Positions 40,285 to 48,686 of a stretch of DNA of 64,000 nt are shown piece after piece. This DNA is from Methanothrix thermoacetophila PT (GTDB taxonomy: Archaea > Halobacteriota > Methanosarcinia > Methanotrichales > Methanotrichaceae). The notes under the pieces were generated by a model. The model saw only the letters and a program-made list of their open reading frames with translations, did no database searches and was not told the DNA's origin. The DNA is taken from NCBI RefSeq assembly GCF_000014945.1, contig NC_008553.1:1116001-1180000 (forward strand). Direction: 5' to 3'. How positions within the stretch are numbered: the stretch's first letter is position 1; every line of letters begins with the position of its first letter. Made by a program: the position numbers and the translations under genes.

Positions 40285-41805
40285 ATGTCACGTTACTTCA
40301 TCTTTCTGTGTTGCCTTCTTCTTTTCACCCCCGCGCTCGGCGCAATTGAGATGTCCGGGGGGTGGTCAGTATCCAGCGATGGCGAGTCGGTGAGCAGCGG
40401 CTCCAGCGGGGTATCCTCGGTATCAGGAGACCCGACCCTGGTAATAGGCATACTATCATCAACAAGCCTCTACGGACCTGGCAGCGTCAAGCTCGTGCGA
40501 GAGGGGAGTATTGAGAGAGAGATCACCTCCGGCGGTTTCGTCCTCTCGGCGGGCTTCGATGGCAGTGTTGAGTCTGAGGTCATACTGGAGAGCTCAGGAA
40601 CAGCATCAGCAGCGGCCTTCATCGGCGCCACTGCATGTGCGATGCCAACTGGCGGAGGCAGTCACGAGATATTCGGGACTGCTGATGTGACCACTGAGGG
40701 CATGCTCGTCGGCAAGGGCTCTGTCACCTCAAAAGCATCAGGCGAGGCCAGCTATGGAGTCTCTCTCCAGTCCGGAACCACAGAGGTCTGGGGCGAGGTC
40801 GAGGGGTCGAGCAGCACCTCCCTCCAGGGATCAGCTGCAGACTCTCTGCTGAGCACATCGGGCAGGAAGAACGGTTTGCACACAGAGTCGCGCGTACTCT
40901 CAAACCGCAGGAACGAGCTCACCGATAGCTCGACGAGCATCCTGTCAGCATACGCAACAGCGATGAACTCCGCGACTGCGGATGTAACAGTTTCTGGCAG
41001 AGCGGTGAGCGGCGGGTGGGACTCCACATCGACCACGAAATCGAAACTCGAAAACGAGAACGTGGCGTCGTCAGCCTCCGGCACACTGAAGGGAAAGGTG
41101 ATCGCCCCAGGAAATGGCGATGCGGCATCTGTCATCGCGAGTGTTGAATCGACAGCGACACGCAACACTGCGCTTTACACAGGCCTGCCCATCGGGCTCT
41201 ACGTCTCAGGAGGGCCGTCAAGCTACGCATCAGCGAGCCAGTCTTCTAGCTCGACCGAGAGTTATGCTCAGGCTCTGATCGATCCGCTCTGGGGATCTGT
41301 TGCAAGACAGCCTGGAAGGACTGCGCTAGAATGGGGCAGCATCGAGACGACGGGATCCGGGGCGATAGCAAGAGAGTCCGGAGCTTATGCGTTATCCTTC
41401 GCTAAGATCCAGCTGACCACAGACCTTGTCGAGCGTTCAGGTATATCAAGCTCCTCAGGTAATATCACCCTTGCAACATCTACTGAGATCTCAGGTGACA
41501 GGAAGGCGGTTGCAGGTGCGATAGCCCACGGCGTGGGATACGGCGACATGTGGACCAGTGACGGTTACATGCATAACTTCGCTTCCTACGTTGGAGATGC
41601 GGAAACGCCCATCCATCACTACTCCTATGTCAGCTCAGGGGATATTGTTCGTGGAGAGATATCGAACATAGCAAAGAACGTCGTCATATCCCAGGATCCA
41701 TCAGGCACAGCAATCCTGGCCAAGCCGTTTGAGACCAATACCAAGACTAAGCCGGTTTATTACGCCTGGTCGAGCACCGAGGGCTGGTACTACCAGGCGC
41801 ACTAA
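40285..41805 (+). CDS. Large exported Ser/Gly/Thr-rich surface protein
   Basis: 506 residues with signal peptide YFIFLCCLLLFTPALGA, then a Ser/Gly/Ala/Thr-rich chain (SSDGESVSSGSSGVSSVSGD, SSYASASQSSSSTESYAQA) with very few charged clusters. It resembles the preceding protein in composition and strand pattern and ends in a similar aromatic, acidic way (YYAWSSTEGWYYQAH). Likely co-expressed, 36 bases after it across a T8 run (40265-40272). Function unknown; a surface or sheath component is the natural guess. Confidence 0.78.
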   Translation: MSRYFIFLCCLLLFTPALGAIEMSGGWSVSSDGESVSSGSSGVSSVSGDPTLVIGILSSTSLYGPGSVKLVREGSIEREITSGGFVLSAGFDGSVESEVILESSGTASAAAFIGATACAMPTGGGSHEIFGTADVTTEGMLVGKGSVTSKASGEASYGVSLQSGTTEVWGEVEGSSSTSLQGSAADSLLSTSGRKNGLHTESRVLSNRRNELTDSSTSILSAYATAMNSATADVTVSGRAVSGGWDSTSTTKSKLENENVASSASGTLKGKVIAPGNGDAASVIASVESTATRNTALYTGLPIGLYVSGGPSSYASASQSSSSTESYAQALIDPLWGSVARQPGRTALEWGSIETTGSGAIARESGAYALSFAKIQLTTDLVERSGISSSSGNITLATSTEISGDRKAVAGAIAHGVGYGDMWTSDGYMHNFASYVGDAETPIHHYSYVSSGDIVRGEISNIAKNVVISQDPSGTAILAKPFETNTKTKPVYYAWSSTEGWYYQAH

Positions 41806-41840
41806 TCTTTTTATCGTATGGATCTGACCTGTTTACGGCC

Positions 41841-42677
41841 ATGGCTTTGAAGATGTTTAAGATCTTTCTTCTAACAGTCGCGGTGATTGTGGCTGCGCTT
41901 TACGTGAGCCTGTCATATCAGCGGTCGGCAGACCTTGCAGCATCTCCCATCCTGAGCCCTGAAGATCTGACGAGCTCCTGCGTGCTGCTAGACGTAAGCG
42001 AGGAGGCAGAATCCCATATACCCGGAGCAGTTCACATCAACTATACCGATCTCTGTGGCGAGGACGAGATTCTCAAGCCTCCGGAGGATCTTGCCCGGAT
42101 ATTCGGTAAGGCAGGCATATCAGACAGCGATTCTGTGGTGATCTACGGCGAGTGCAGGCCCTGTGGAGGCTCTGGCGTTACAATACATCCGTCGACCCTG
42201 ACATACTTCGCGCTCCTGTATCTCGGACATAGAAACGTCTGGCTGCTCGACCGCGGCATCACCGGCTGGACGAACGCTGGCATGCCAACTGCCAGCGAGA
42301 CATCCAAGAGGCCCCCTGCAGTATACACACCACACCCACGCGGAGGTCTTCTGGCATCGATAGATTACATAAAGAACAGCGATGTCCAGCTGGTGGATGC
42401 CAGAACAGTGCAGGAGTTCGAAGCATCAACAATACTGGGTTCGATCAACATACCTGCAGATACTGTGGTCTCAGGCGGCTGGTTCAGGGAGGATTCAGAG
42501 CTCGAGAACCTGTTCAGGGCCAAGGGTCTGACAAAGGAGAAACCAGTTGTGGTGTTCACATCAACAGGCGTGAAGGCGACTGTGGTATGGTTTGCTCTTA
42601 AGAGGATGGGCTACGATGCCAGGCTCTTCGCCATGAGGAGATGGGTCGGGGCAGGCGAGACCATAGTCAAGCCCTGA
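41841..42677 (+). CDS. Membrane-anchored two-domain rhodanese-like protein
   Basis: 278 residues. An N-terminal anchor or signal helix (MFKIFLLTVAVIVAALYVSL) precedes two rhodanese folds, about residues 40-145 and 155-278. In normal sulfurtransferases of this layout the second domain has the active Cys in a YCxSGVxA loop; here that loop is FTSTGVKAT, so the Cys is lost. The first domain has C105 and C108 in YGECRPCGGSG instead. It faces outside the membrane. It may be a disulfide or sulfur-handling protein for the exported neighbours, but catalysis is doubtful. Confidence 0.78.
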   Translation: MALKMFKIFLLTVAVIVAALYVSLSYQRSADLAASPILSPEDLTSSCVLLDVSEEAESHIPGAVHINYTDLCGEDEILKPPEDLARIFGKAGISDSDSVVIYGECRPCGGSGVTIHPSTLTYFALLYLGHRNVWLLDRGITGWTNAGMPTASETSKRPPAVYTPHPRGGLLASIDYIKNSDVQLVDARTVQEFEASTILGSINIPADTVVSGGWFREDSELENLFRAKGLTKEKPVVVFTSTGVKATVVWFALKRMGYDARLFAMRRWVGAGETIVKP

Positions 42678-42722
42678 GAGAGCATCGCAACCTTTAAGTT
42701 TTATGTGGATGAGGGGCAGGCT

Positions 42723-43631
42723 ATGTGTAGGATTCCCGTCATAATGTGCATTTTATTTATAGCAATCATGATACCCGCGAAATGTCTCAGTCTCCCCGGG
42801 GGCGAGAGCGTGACAGTGATCGGCGAGGGCTCGACGTCATCCTCTCCCCCGGGCCAGCCACCAGTCTACCGTTATCCGGGAATCTCGTTTGGCATGGGCG
42901 ACCCATCAAACTATGTGGTTCCTATAGTGAAACCCAAGCCCACCCCTCCAAAACCCGACGGCAAATCCGGTCAAAACGTATCATACGGCACATCAGTCTC
43001 GCCTGTAATGGTCTTCACGATGAGCTCTGATGTCTCAGGCACCGGTCGGTTTTCCACGCGGAGCTTTATGGACGGGAGTGAGTATGATAACAATGCGTAC
43101 CAGCTCATGAGCGCAAGATACGGGAATCTCACCCAATCCAGGGAGGTGAGCTTCATAAAAGAGAGACGGTCGGGATCACTGGGCTCTGATGAAATAACAT
43201 ACTCCCTGGCGCAGATCAGTATCCAGGATTCCATGAGGTTTCTGGGCATGTCCTACACAGATCTGACCAGGTTCAGGAGCGATAGGGATCTGATACAGGA
43301 GGGCATCAGAACCGGGGCTATATCCAGAACCTCGATGTACAGAAGCCAGTCCCTGGATTTGCAGCTCGAAGGCGATAACTACAGGCATCTCATGAACAAC
43401 TATACCGCATACAATATCGACACGCGGTTTGTGGGATCATCCAATCTTCACGTGATCACAAACAGCAGCGAGATCTTCGAGTCCTACATAGGGCGTATCG
43501 CCGTCAAGAGGGATCTTGGAAGCCAGATGAAGCTCAACGATACTATATACGATGTGGGAATGCTCGAGTGCTGCGCTCAGCTCTTGCCAGAGAACACCTC
43601 AGGGGCGCTCCTGGTGTCAAAGCGCGATTGA
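42723..43631 (+). CDS. Exported protein with proline-rich segment
   Basis: 302 residues from ATG 42723, chosen because GAGGGG precedes it. Signal peptide CRIPVIMCILFIAIMIPAKC, then a Ser/Pro-rich linker with VKPKPTPPKPDGK (about residues 60-80) and a globular part with SFIKERRSGSLGSDEITYSL. Six or more N-glycosylation sequons. No known domain. Its last 55 bases overlap the end of the giant glycosyltransferase gene on the other strand. Last gene of the exported-protein group. Confidence 0.75.
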   Translation: MCRIPVIMCILFIAIMIPAKCLSLPGGESVTVIGEGSTSSSPPGQPPVYRYPGISFGMGDPSNYVVPIVKPKPTPPKPDGKSGQNVSYGTSVSPVMVFTMSSDVSGTGRFSTRSFMDGSEYDNNAYQLMSARYGNLTQSREVSFIKERRSGSLGSDEITYSLAQISIQDSMRFLGMSYTDLTRFRSDRDLIQEGIRTGAISRTSMYRSQSLDLQLEGDNYRHLMNNYTAYNIDTRFVGSSNLHVITNSSEIFESYIGRIAVKRDLGSQMKLNDTIYDVGMLECCAQLLPENTSGALLVSKRD

Positions 43632-46600
43632 CCCTCTAAAATGCGCTGGAGCAGCATCTCGGTGCTCTCCCTCCAGGTGAGCCATCGCATGCCCTCTGAT
43701 TCAGGGTGTCTCTTCTCTCTGTAGAGCTCCAACCACTCCTTTATCGCACTGGCCAGATCTGAGGGCTCATCGCCTTTGAAGTAGAACGCATGATCTCCAG
43801 CCACCTCTCGAAAAACGGGTATGTCCCGGGCGATGATCGGCATCTTATGCTGCGCCGCCTCGATCAGGGGCAGGCCGAAACCCTCCCCCAGTGACGCTGC
43901 TACGAGACATTTACATGACTCGTAAACCCTCTCCAGGTACTCGTCGCTTATCCCATCGAGCCAGAACAACCGCCTGCCAAGCTCAGGATGGTGGCGCAAG
44001 CGGTTCACAGTCTCTGGAATATTGCGACGCATATCATCAGAAAGATGCGTCCATCCCTCCCTGCCGACGATCACGAGATTTACATCAGCACCATCCATCC
44101 AGAGCATCTCAAACGCCCCGATGGCCTGAGGGTAACCCTTCCGCGGCTCTATCGTGCCGACCATAAGGAAGCTCATCCGGGATCGAATCTGATTCAGCAC
44201 CTTAGACGCGTTCTCTGGAAGACCTCGTGTTGGCGAGGAGCTCTCCAGATCTGCACCTATATGGAACCACTCGACCCTGAGCGGACGGAGTCTATCAGGG
44301 CCGTGGCTCTTCAGCCATTCTGCCACACCATCTGCAACCGATTTGGAGATGCATAAAACGCCATCAGATACACGGCACACACAGCTCAGCCATTTACTAT
44401 GAAGATCATCAGTCCCCGGCGGGAACACCTCTGGCATCTGAATTGGGAGAACGTCATACACAACGAAAAAGATCTTAACGCCTGCATTTCTGAGAAATTC
44501 CAAATAACGGGACTGCGCTGTTACAACGTACTGGTTCAGATCCAGGCCGAGGAATATATCGCCAGCCTGATACTCTATGGGATCGTCCTGAAGATCCATG
44601 GGGCACTCCAGAAATCGCATTGTAAAACTTCTCGCATACCGGTAGCCATGGGCTGGTGATGCATACACAGGCTCAACCCTGTAACCCTCTGGAGGATCCA
44701 GGAGCAGGCATCGCAAAATGCCCCTCGTCACCCTCTCAACGCCAGTTCTCAGATCACACTGCACAATTGCAGATACATCCACAAAGATCTGTCTGGCAGG
44801 ATGCTTCCTGGGCAGACTTCTAGCTATGCAATCTGCCAGAGCTGCTACAAATTTATCATCTGATGGCATTCCATCAAGTTCTGCAATAGATTCTATCAGC
44901 GCCCTTGTTCCTGTTCGCGCGCGCTCATAAAATCTCTCTATCGCCTCACAGTACTGCTTTGCGCAGCGCGACGGAGCATGATTGGCGGATATGACCTCTC
45001 GTGCTCTTCTTCCCAGAGATTCACGCCTTTCAGCATCGCGCCAGAGCAACTCCAGGGCCTCTACAAGCTCCTCATCCCTGAAGTCATCAGGCAACATGTA
45101 CACCGCATCATCGGGAAGCTCCGCTGAAGATCCGTGGGCGTTGACTATGAGAGGCAATCCGTAGCTCATGCAGTCCAAGATCGTTCCCGATGTCTCGCCT
45201 CTTGAGCGGGTGCGAAGCTGCACAGCCACGTCTGCTGCTTCAAGATAGCTCCTGAACGTCTCCCTATCCACCCAGCCGGTTATATGAACGCGATCCTGAA
45301 CACCGCTTTCTTTTATAGTTTTTAACAGACTTTGACCGTACTCTCCCCCATGATTCTCCCCGACGAAGACAAGCTGGCAGTGGCGGTCACGCGAAAGGCT
45401 GGATTTGATCCATGCGTTGAGAAGACGGTGGTTATTTTTTGTTGGAGCAATAAGGCCAAAGCTGCATACCAGAAATGCATCCTGCGGGACTCCTAATTTT
45501 TTGCGGGCTGCTATCCTGTCGACATTTCTGGGCAGGACACGTAGGTGTGGTATAACAGCCCAGTCCTTTCCGGCTCCATACCATTTCAGCGCCAGCTTTG
45601 ATGAATACGATGAGTGAACGATTATGCCCAGTGACTTGCTTATCGCATCAAAATTGCACGGGTATGTGAATATGGTCTTCTCAAGATCCTCCTCATGGAA
45701 GCGCTCGAACACTGCCTTATAGCCATGAGACTCGTAGAGCGAGTGAGTCCACGCGCCGGGGTATATTCCGTTAAACTCCATGTTTGCCTTAAAATTTCCG
45801 AGGTAGAAATCATGCAGCACTGTAACACCAGGGTATTCATCAAGCATCTCGAACATATGGTGGTGAAACGGAGAGTTTCCTATGTGGTATAACACTCTGT
45901 CGTATCGATATGCATTCTTCTTGAAATAATCCACAGAACGTATCGGCAGACATGCCCTGATCCAGGGGTCTGTTACCTCTGGGTGGTTGACCACGACCTC
46001 GATATCATAGTATTTAGCAAGCTCAGGTAAAAGCTCCGCGCTGTAGTCTGATATGCCGCTGCGCTCCGGCGGGAGAGGTGATATGTAGGCAAGAAGAGGT
46101 CTTTTATTCAGCTGGTAGTATCTCTTCGATATCTTATTTTTCGATAGGATACTCTCAACCGCCCCGATTACCTTTCTTGCGCACTCGTTCCAGGAGAACC
46201 TCTTTGCCTGCTGAAGTCCGTGACGGATCAGATCCTGACGTAAGTCCTCATTCAGGAGCACCACAGCCATCTTGGAGGAGATCGATTCCACGGAGAAAGG
46301 ATCAAAGAGCGCATCCTCCCGACCGATGACCTCTGGCAAACTTGATGTACTGGAAGCTATCACAGGTGCCCCGCACGCCATTGCCTCGAGGGGTGGGAGA
46401 CCAAAACCCTCATGCCAGGATGGAAATACGAAAAGTCTGCAGAGATTGTACAGCTTCAGGAGATCCTCGTCTGTGACATATCCTGTAATGACGAGCTTGT
46501 CTTTTTCAAGATGAGCATCCCGCGCGATGTCCTCAAGTCTCTTTTTGTCTTCCGGATCTATAGTGGAGACTATGACAAGCTGATGGTCTCTTCTCAGATC

Positions 46601-47362
46601 ATCAGGCAGACGTGCAAAGGCGCGAATGAGTCTATCTAGATTCTTCCGTGGGTCTGTACCACCAGGTGCGCACATGACAAAAGGTCTGGATATGCTGTAC
46701 TTGCTGAACAGCTCAGTTTTCTGCTCGTCGGATATATCTATGGGCCTGAAGCGTTCGTCGCATGCTTCATACGTGGTGAATACGCGATCTGGCGGAATGC
46801 CCAGCGCTGTTATTGCATCTCTGGCAGACGAATCAGATACGGCAAGCCAGGCATGGGCTCTTTTAAGATGGTATATCTTTCTCAAATAGTATTGCTTGTA
46901 AGCTGGGTTGTCACGTAGGTAGTGATCTGGATTCAGCAATGGTATTAGGTCATGCAGTGCAACCACGGTTGGCGTTCTGAGGTCGAAGATGCCAATGCTT
47001 GTGACCGCGTCATCGACGAACCCCTCGAAGAGGCTTGTTACAAGAATAACATCCGGCTCAAGGCTGGCCAGAAACGCCTCACGTATGCGCTCTGCAGCCG
47101 CACGGCGAAGATCGTTCCCGGGCTGGGACTCACGTACGGGTCCTGGCGCGTACCATACGCGTATGTTCTCCGGCGGGAGAAGTCCCACAAAAGCAGCGCG
47201 AATGGGCTCGATCGTCTCCGGGAACATACCGTTCAGAGCGATTAATATCTCATGATCCTCACGGTTTCTGGCGATCGCCTGAGCTATGGACAGTGAGTAC
47301 CGGCCTATGCCGCGAAAGCGGGATTGTGTCTGAGCCCCCTGCAGGTCTATCACCATTCTCAT
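43577..47362 (-). CDS. Giant triple-domain glycosyltransferase (three GT4 modules)
   Basis: 1261 residues from ATG 47362, which follows GGAGGTGAT; an upstream in-frame start reads across the preceding gene end. Three GT-B units follow one another: about 1-395 (GTDPRKNLDRLIRAF; HEGFGLPPLEAMACGAPVIA), 415-800 (YISPLPPERSGISDYSAELL; GETSGTILDCMSYGLPLIV) and 850-1261 (DVSAIVQCDLRTGVERVTRG; GTIEPRKGYPQAIGAF; LGEGFGLPLIEAAQHKMPII). Each has the EX7E-type donor motif or a close variant. Such multi-catalytic chains build repeating polysaccharides (for example polymannan) in bacterial ABC-exported O-antigens. It is the last gene of the minus-strand run and is membrane-associated at most. Confidence 0.9.
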   Translation of the reverse strand: MRMVIDLQGAQTQSRFRGIGRYSLSIAQAIARNREDHEILIALNGMFPETIEPIRAAFVGLLPPENIRVWYAPGPVRESQPGNDLRRAAAERIREAFLASLEPDVILVTSLFEGFVDDAVTSIGIFDLRTPTVVALHDLIPLLNPDHYLRDNPAYKQYYLRKIYHLKRAHAWLAVSDSSARDAITALGIPPDRVFTTYEACDERFRPIDISDEQKTELFSKYSISRPFVMCAPGGTDPRKNLDRLIRAFARLPDDLRRDHQLVIVSTIDPEDKKRLEDIARDAHLEKDKLVITGYVTDEDLLKLYNLCRLFVFPSWHEGFGLPPLEAMACGAPVIASSTSSLPEVIGREDALFDPFSVESISSKMAVVLLNEDLRQDLIRHGLQQAKRFSWNECARKVIGAVESILSKNKISKRYYQLNKRPLLAYISPLPPERSGISDYSAELLPELAKYYDIEVVVNHPEVTDPWIRACLPIRSVDYFKKNAYRYDRVLYHIGNSPFHHHMFEMLDEYPGVTVLHDFYLGNFKANMEFNGIYPGAWTHSLYESHGYKAVFERFHEEDLEKTIFTYPCNFDAISKSLGIIVHSSYSSKLALKWYGAGKDWAVIPHLRVLPRNVDRIAARKKLGVPQDAFLVCSFGLIAPTKNNHRLLNAWIKSSLSRDRHCQLVFVGENHGGEYGQSLLKTIKESGVQDRVHITGWVDRETFRSYLEAADVAVQLRTRSRGETSGTILDCMSYGLPLIVNAHGSSAELPDDAVYMLPDDFRDEELVEALELLWRDAERRESLGRRAREVISANHAPSRCAKQYCEAIERFYERARTGTRALIESIAELDGMPSDDKFVAALADCIARSLPRKHPARQIFVDVSAIVQCDLRTGVERVTRGILRCLLLDPPEGYRVEPVYASPAHGYRYARSFTMRFLECPMDLQDDPIEYQAGDIFLGLDLNQYVVTAQSRYLEFLRNAGVKIFFVVYDVLPIQMPEVFPPGTDDLHSKWLSCVCRVSDGVLCISKSVADGVAEWLKSHGPDRLRPLRVEWFHIGADLESSSPTRGLPENASKVLNQIRSRMSFLMVGTIEPRKGYPQAIGAFEMLWMDGADVNLVIVGREGWTHLSDDMRRNIPETVNRLRHHPELGRRLFWLDGISDEYLERVYESCKCLVAASLGEGFGLPLIEAAQHKMPIIARDIPVFREVAGDHAFYFKGDEPSDLASAIKEWLELYREKRHPESEGMRWLTWRESTEMLLQRILEGQSRFDTRSAPEVFSGKS

Positions 47363-47366
47363 TGTA

Positions 47367-48686
47367 TCACCTCCTGCTCCTTTCTGTGGCTTCCTTGAGA
47401 TCCCTGTAGATATGTCGAGCATGGTGGGAGAGCTCTGATATATCCGGTGGCAAATGCAGACATGAATGATCTCCACTTCCTACGCTGCGCTCAACCAATC
47501 CGGATGAGAGTACAGACTTACTGAATGCATCAAGACGCCGAGATCTTTTTAACATATACGCTGCCATGCGTCTCAATATGGAATGTGATAAGACAAAATT
47601 TGCAAACCCACCTAACACCATCATTATTACGTAAACCACCTTGCGCCTTAGCTTCGTGGGCATATCTATTATCGTCGCTTTTAATCCTAAAAGCAAATCA
47701 AAACCCACACGCAGAGGCGCTGTTATTTGCCAGCATTTGCTGGAGTACACCGACCTCAGTTCGCGCTCGAGCATCTGCGCACGTGCACGTTCGCTCTCTA
47801 ATGTCTGGTACATCTCATCGGCTAAGCGGTCTATCTTAGAATTCATTACGCGCCATTCGCTCTCAAGCCATCGCCACCGTTCGCGTTCATATGCGATAAG
47901 CTGCTTCTCTTTCTCTGCATAACGCATTACCAATTCATCTCTAGCAAGTCCGTGCTTCTTATCGAAAGCTCGATCAAATAAGCTCATTTGCTCTTTTGAT
48001 GTGCCTTTTTGAGCAACTACTGCGTAGTCGGGGCTGACACCGAAAAACACATCGGCCAGACTCATCTCATCCGGATTCTGTATTTGAGACGGCTCATTAA
48101 GCCTCAGTATCTTAATCCTTGCGAACCCGCTGCATTCGACTAAAAAATGTAATAAGTTTGGCGGTATCGGCCTTTTATGGGTTGGATCCAAGTAGAACTC
48201 CGTTGTGCTGACAATGAGGCTCTCGGGGTTTGGAGTTTCCAGGATCAATAATCCACCGGGTTTGAGGACGCGGTATGCGTCCTTCACAAGCTTCTTCACA
48301 GATTCGAATGGTATATGCTCGATTATATGAAAACCAGATACTATTACCGCACTTTCATCATCGAGTCTCTCTAGATGTTCTATAGCATCCGCTTTTTCCA
48401 CCGATAGCCCTTTGGATCTGCATGTGTTGACCATGGCATCGTCGAGATCGACACCTTCGGCCTGGAAACCATTCTCTTTGAGCAACTCGAGCCATTCGCC
48501 TCTACCACAACCAAGATCCACGGCTCTGAGCTCCCCGTAAATCGATTTTAGAGGCAGGACGAAAGGAAGATACACATATAATCGAGATCTTACCAGTTCT
48601 TGAGAACCACGGAACCTGTTCTCAAATTCAAGGTAAAATCCATCATTATCCAGAATTTCAGCAGGTTCTCTCTCCACTTTGGTCAC
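47367..48686 (-). CDS. Methyltransferase with coiled coil, WbdD-like organisation
   Basis: 439 residues. The N-terminal class I methyltransferase has AVDLGCGRGEWLELLKENGF and LKPGGLLILETPNPESL, and is of the kind found in O-antigen clusters. Residues about 255-315 form a charged coiled coil (YAEKEKQLIAYERERWRWLE, IDRLADEMYQTLESERARAQ). A hydrophobic stretch (VVYVIMMVLGGFANFVL, about 345-365) may attach it to the membrane. In bacterial O9a-type systems a similar protein caps the chain with methyl groups and its coiled coil sets chain length. The gene starts inside the 3' end of the upstream gene and ends five bases before the GT start. Confidence 0.8.
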   Translation of the reverse strand: MTKVEREPAEILDNDGFYLEFENRFRGSQELVRSRLYVYLPFVLPLKSIYGELRAVDLGCGRGEWLELLKENGFQAEGVDLDDAMVNTCRSKGLSVEKADAIEHLERLDDESAVIVSGFHIIEHIPFESVKKLVKDAYRVLKPGGLLILETPNPESLIVSTTEFYLDPTHKRPIPPNLLHFLVECSGFARIKILRLNEPSQIQNPDEMSLADVFFGVSPDYAVVAQKGTSKEQMSLFDRAFDKKHGLARDELVMRYAEKEKQLIAYERERWRWLESEWRVMNSKIDRLADEMYQTLESERARAQMLERELRSVYSSKCWQITAPLRVGFDLLLGLKATIIDMPTKLRRKVVYVIMMVLGGFANFVLSHSILRRMAAYMLKRSRRLDAFSKSVLSSGLVERSVGSGDHSCLHLPPDISELSHHARHIYRDLKEATERSRR

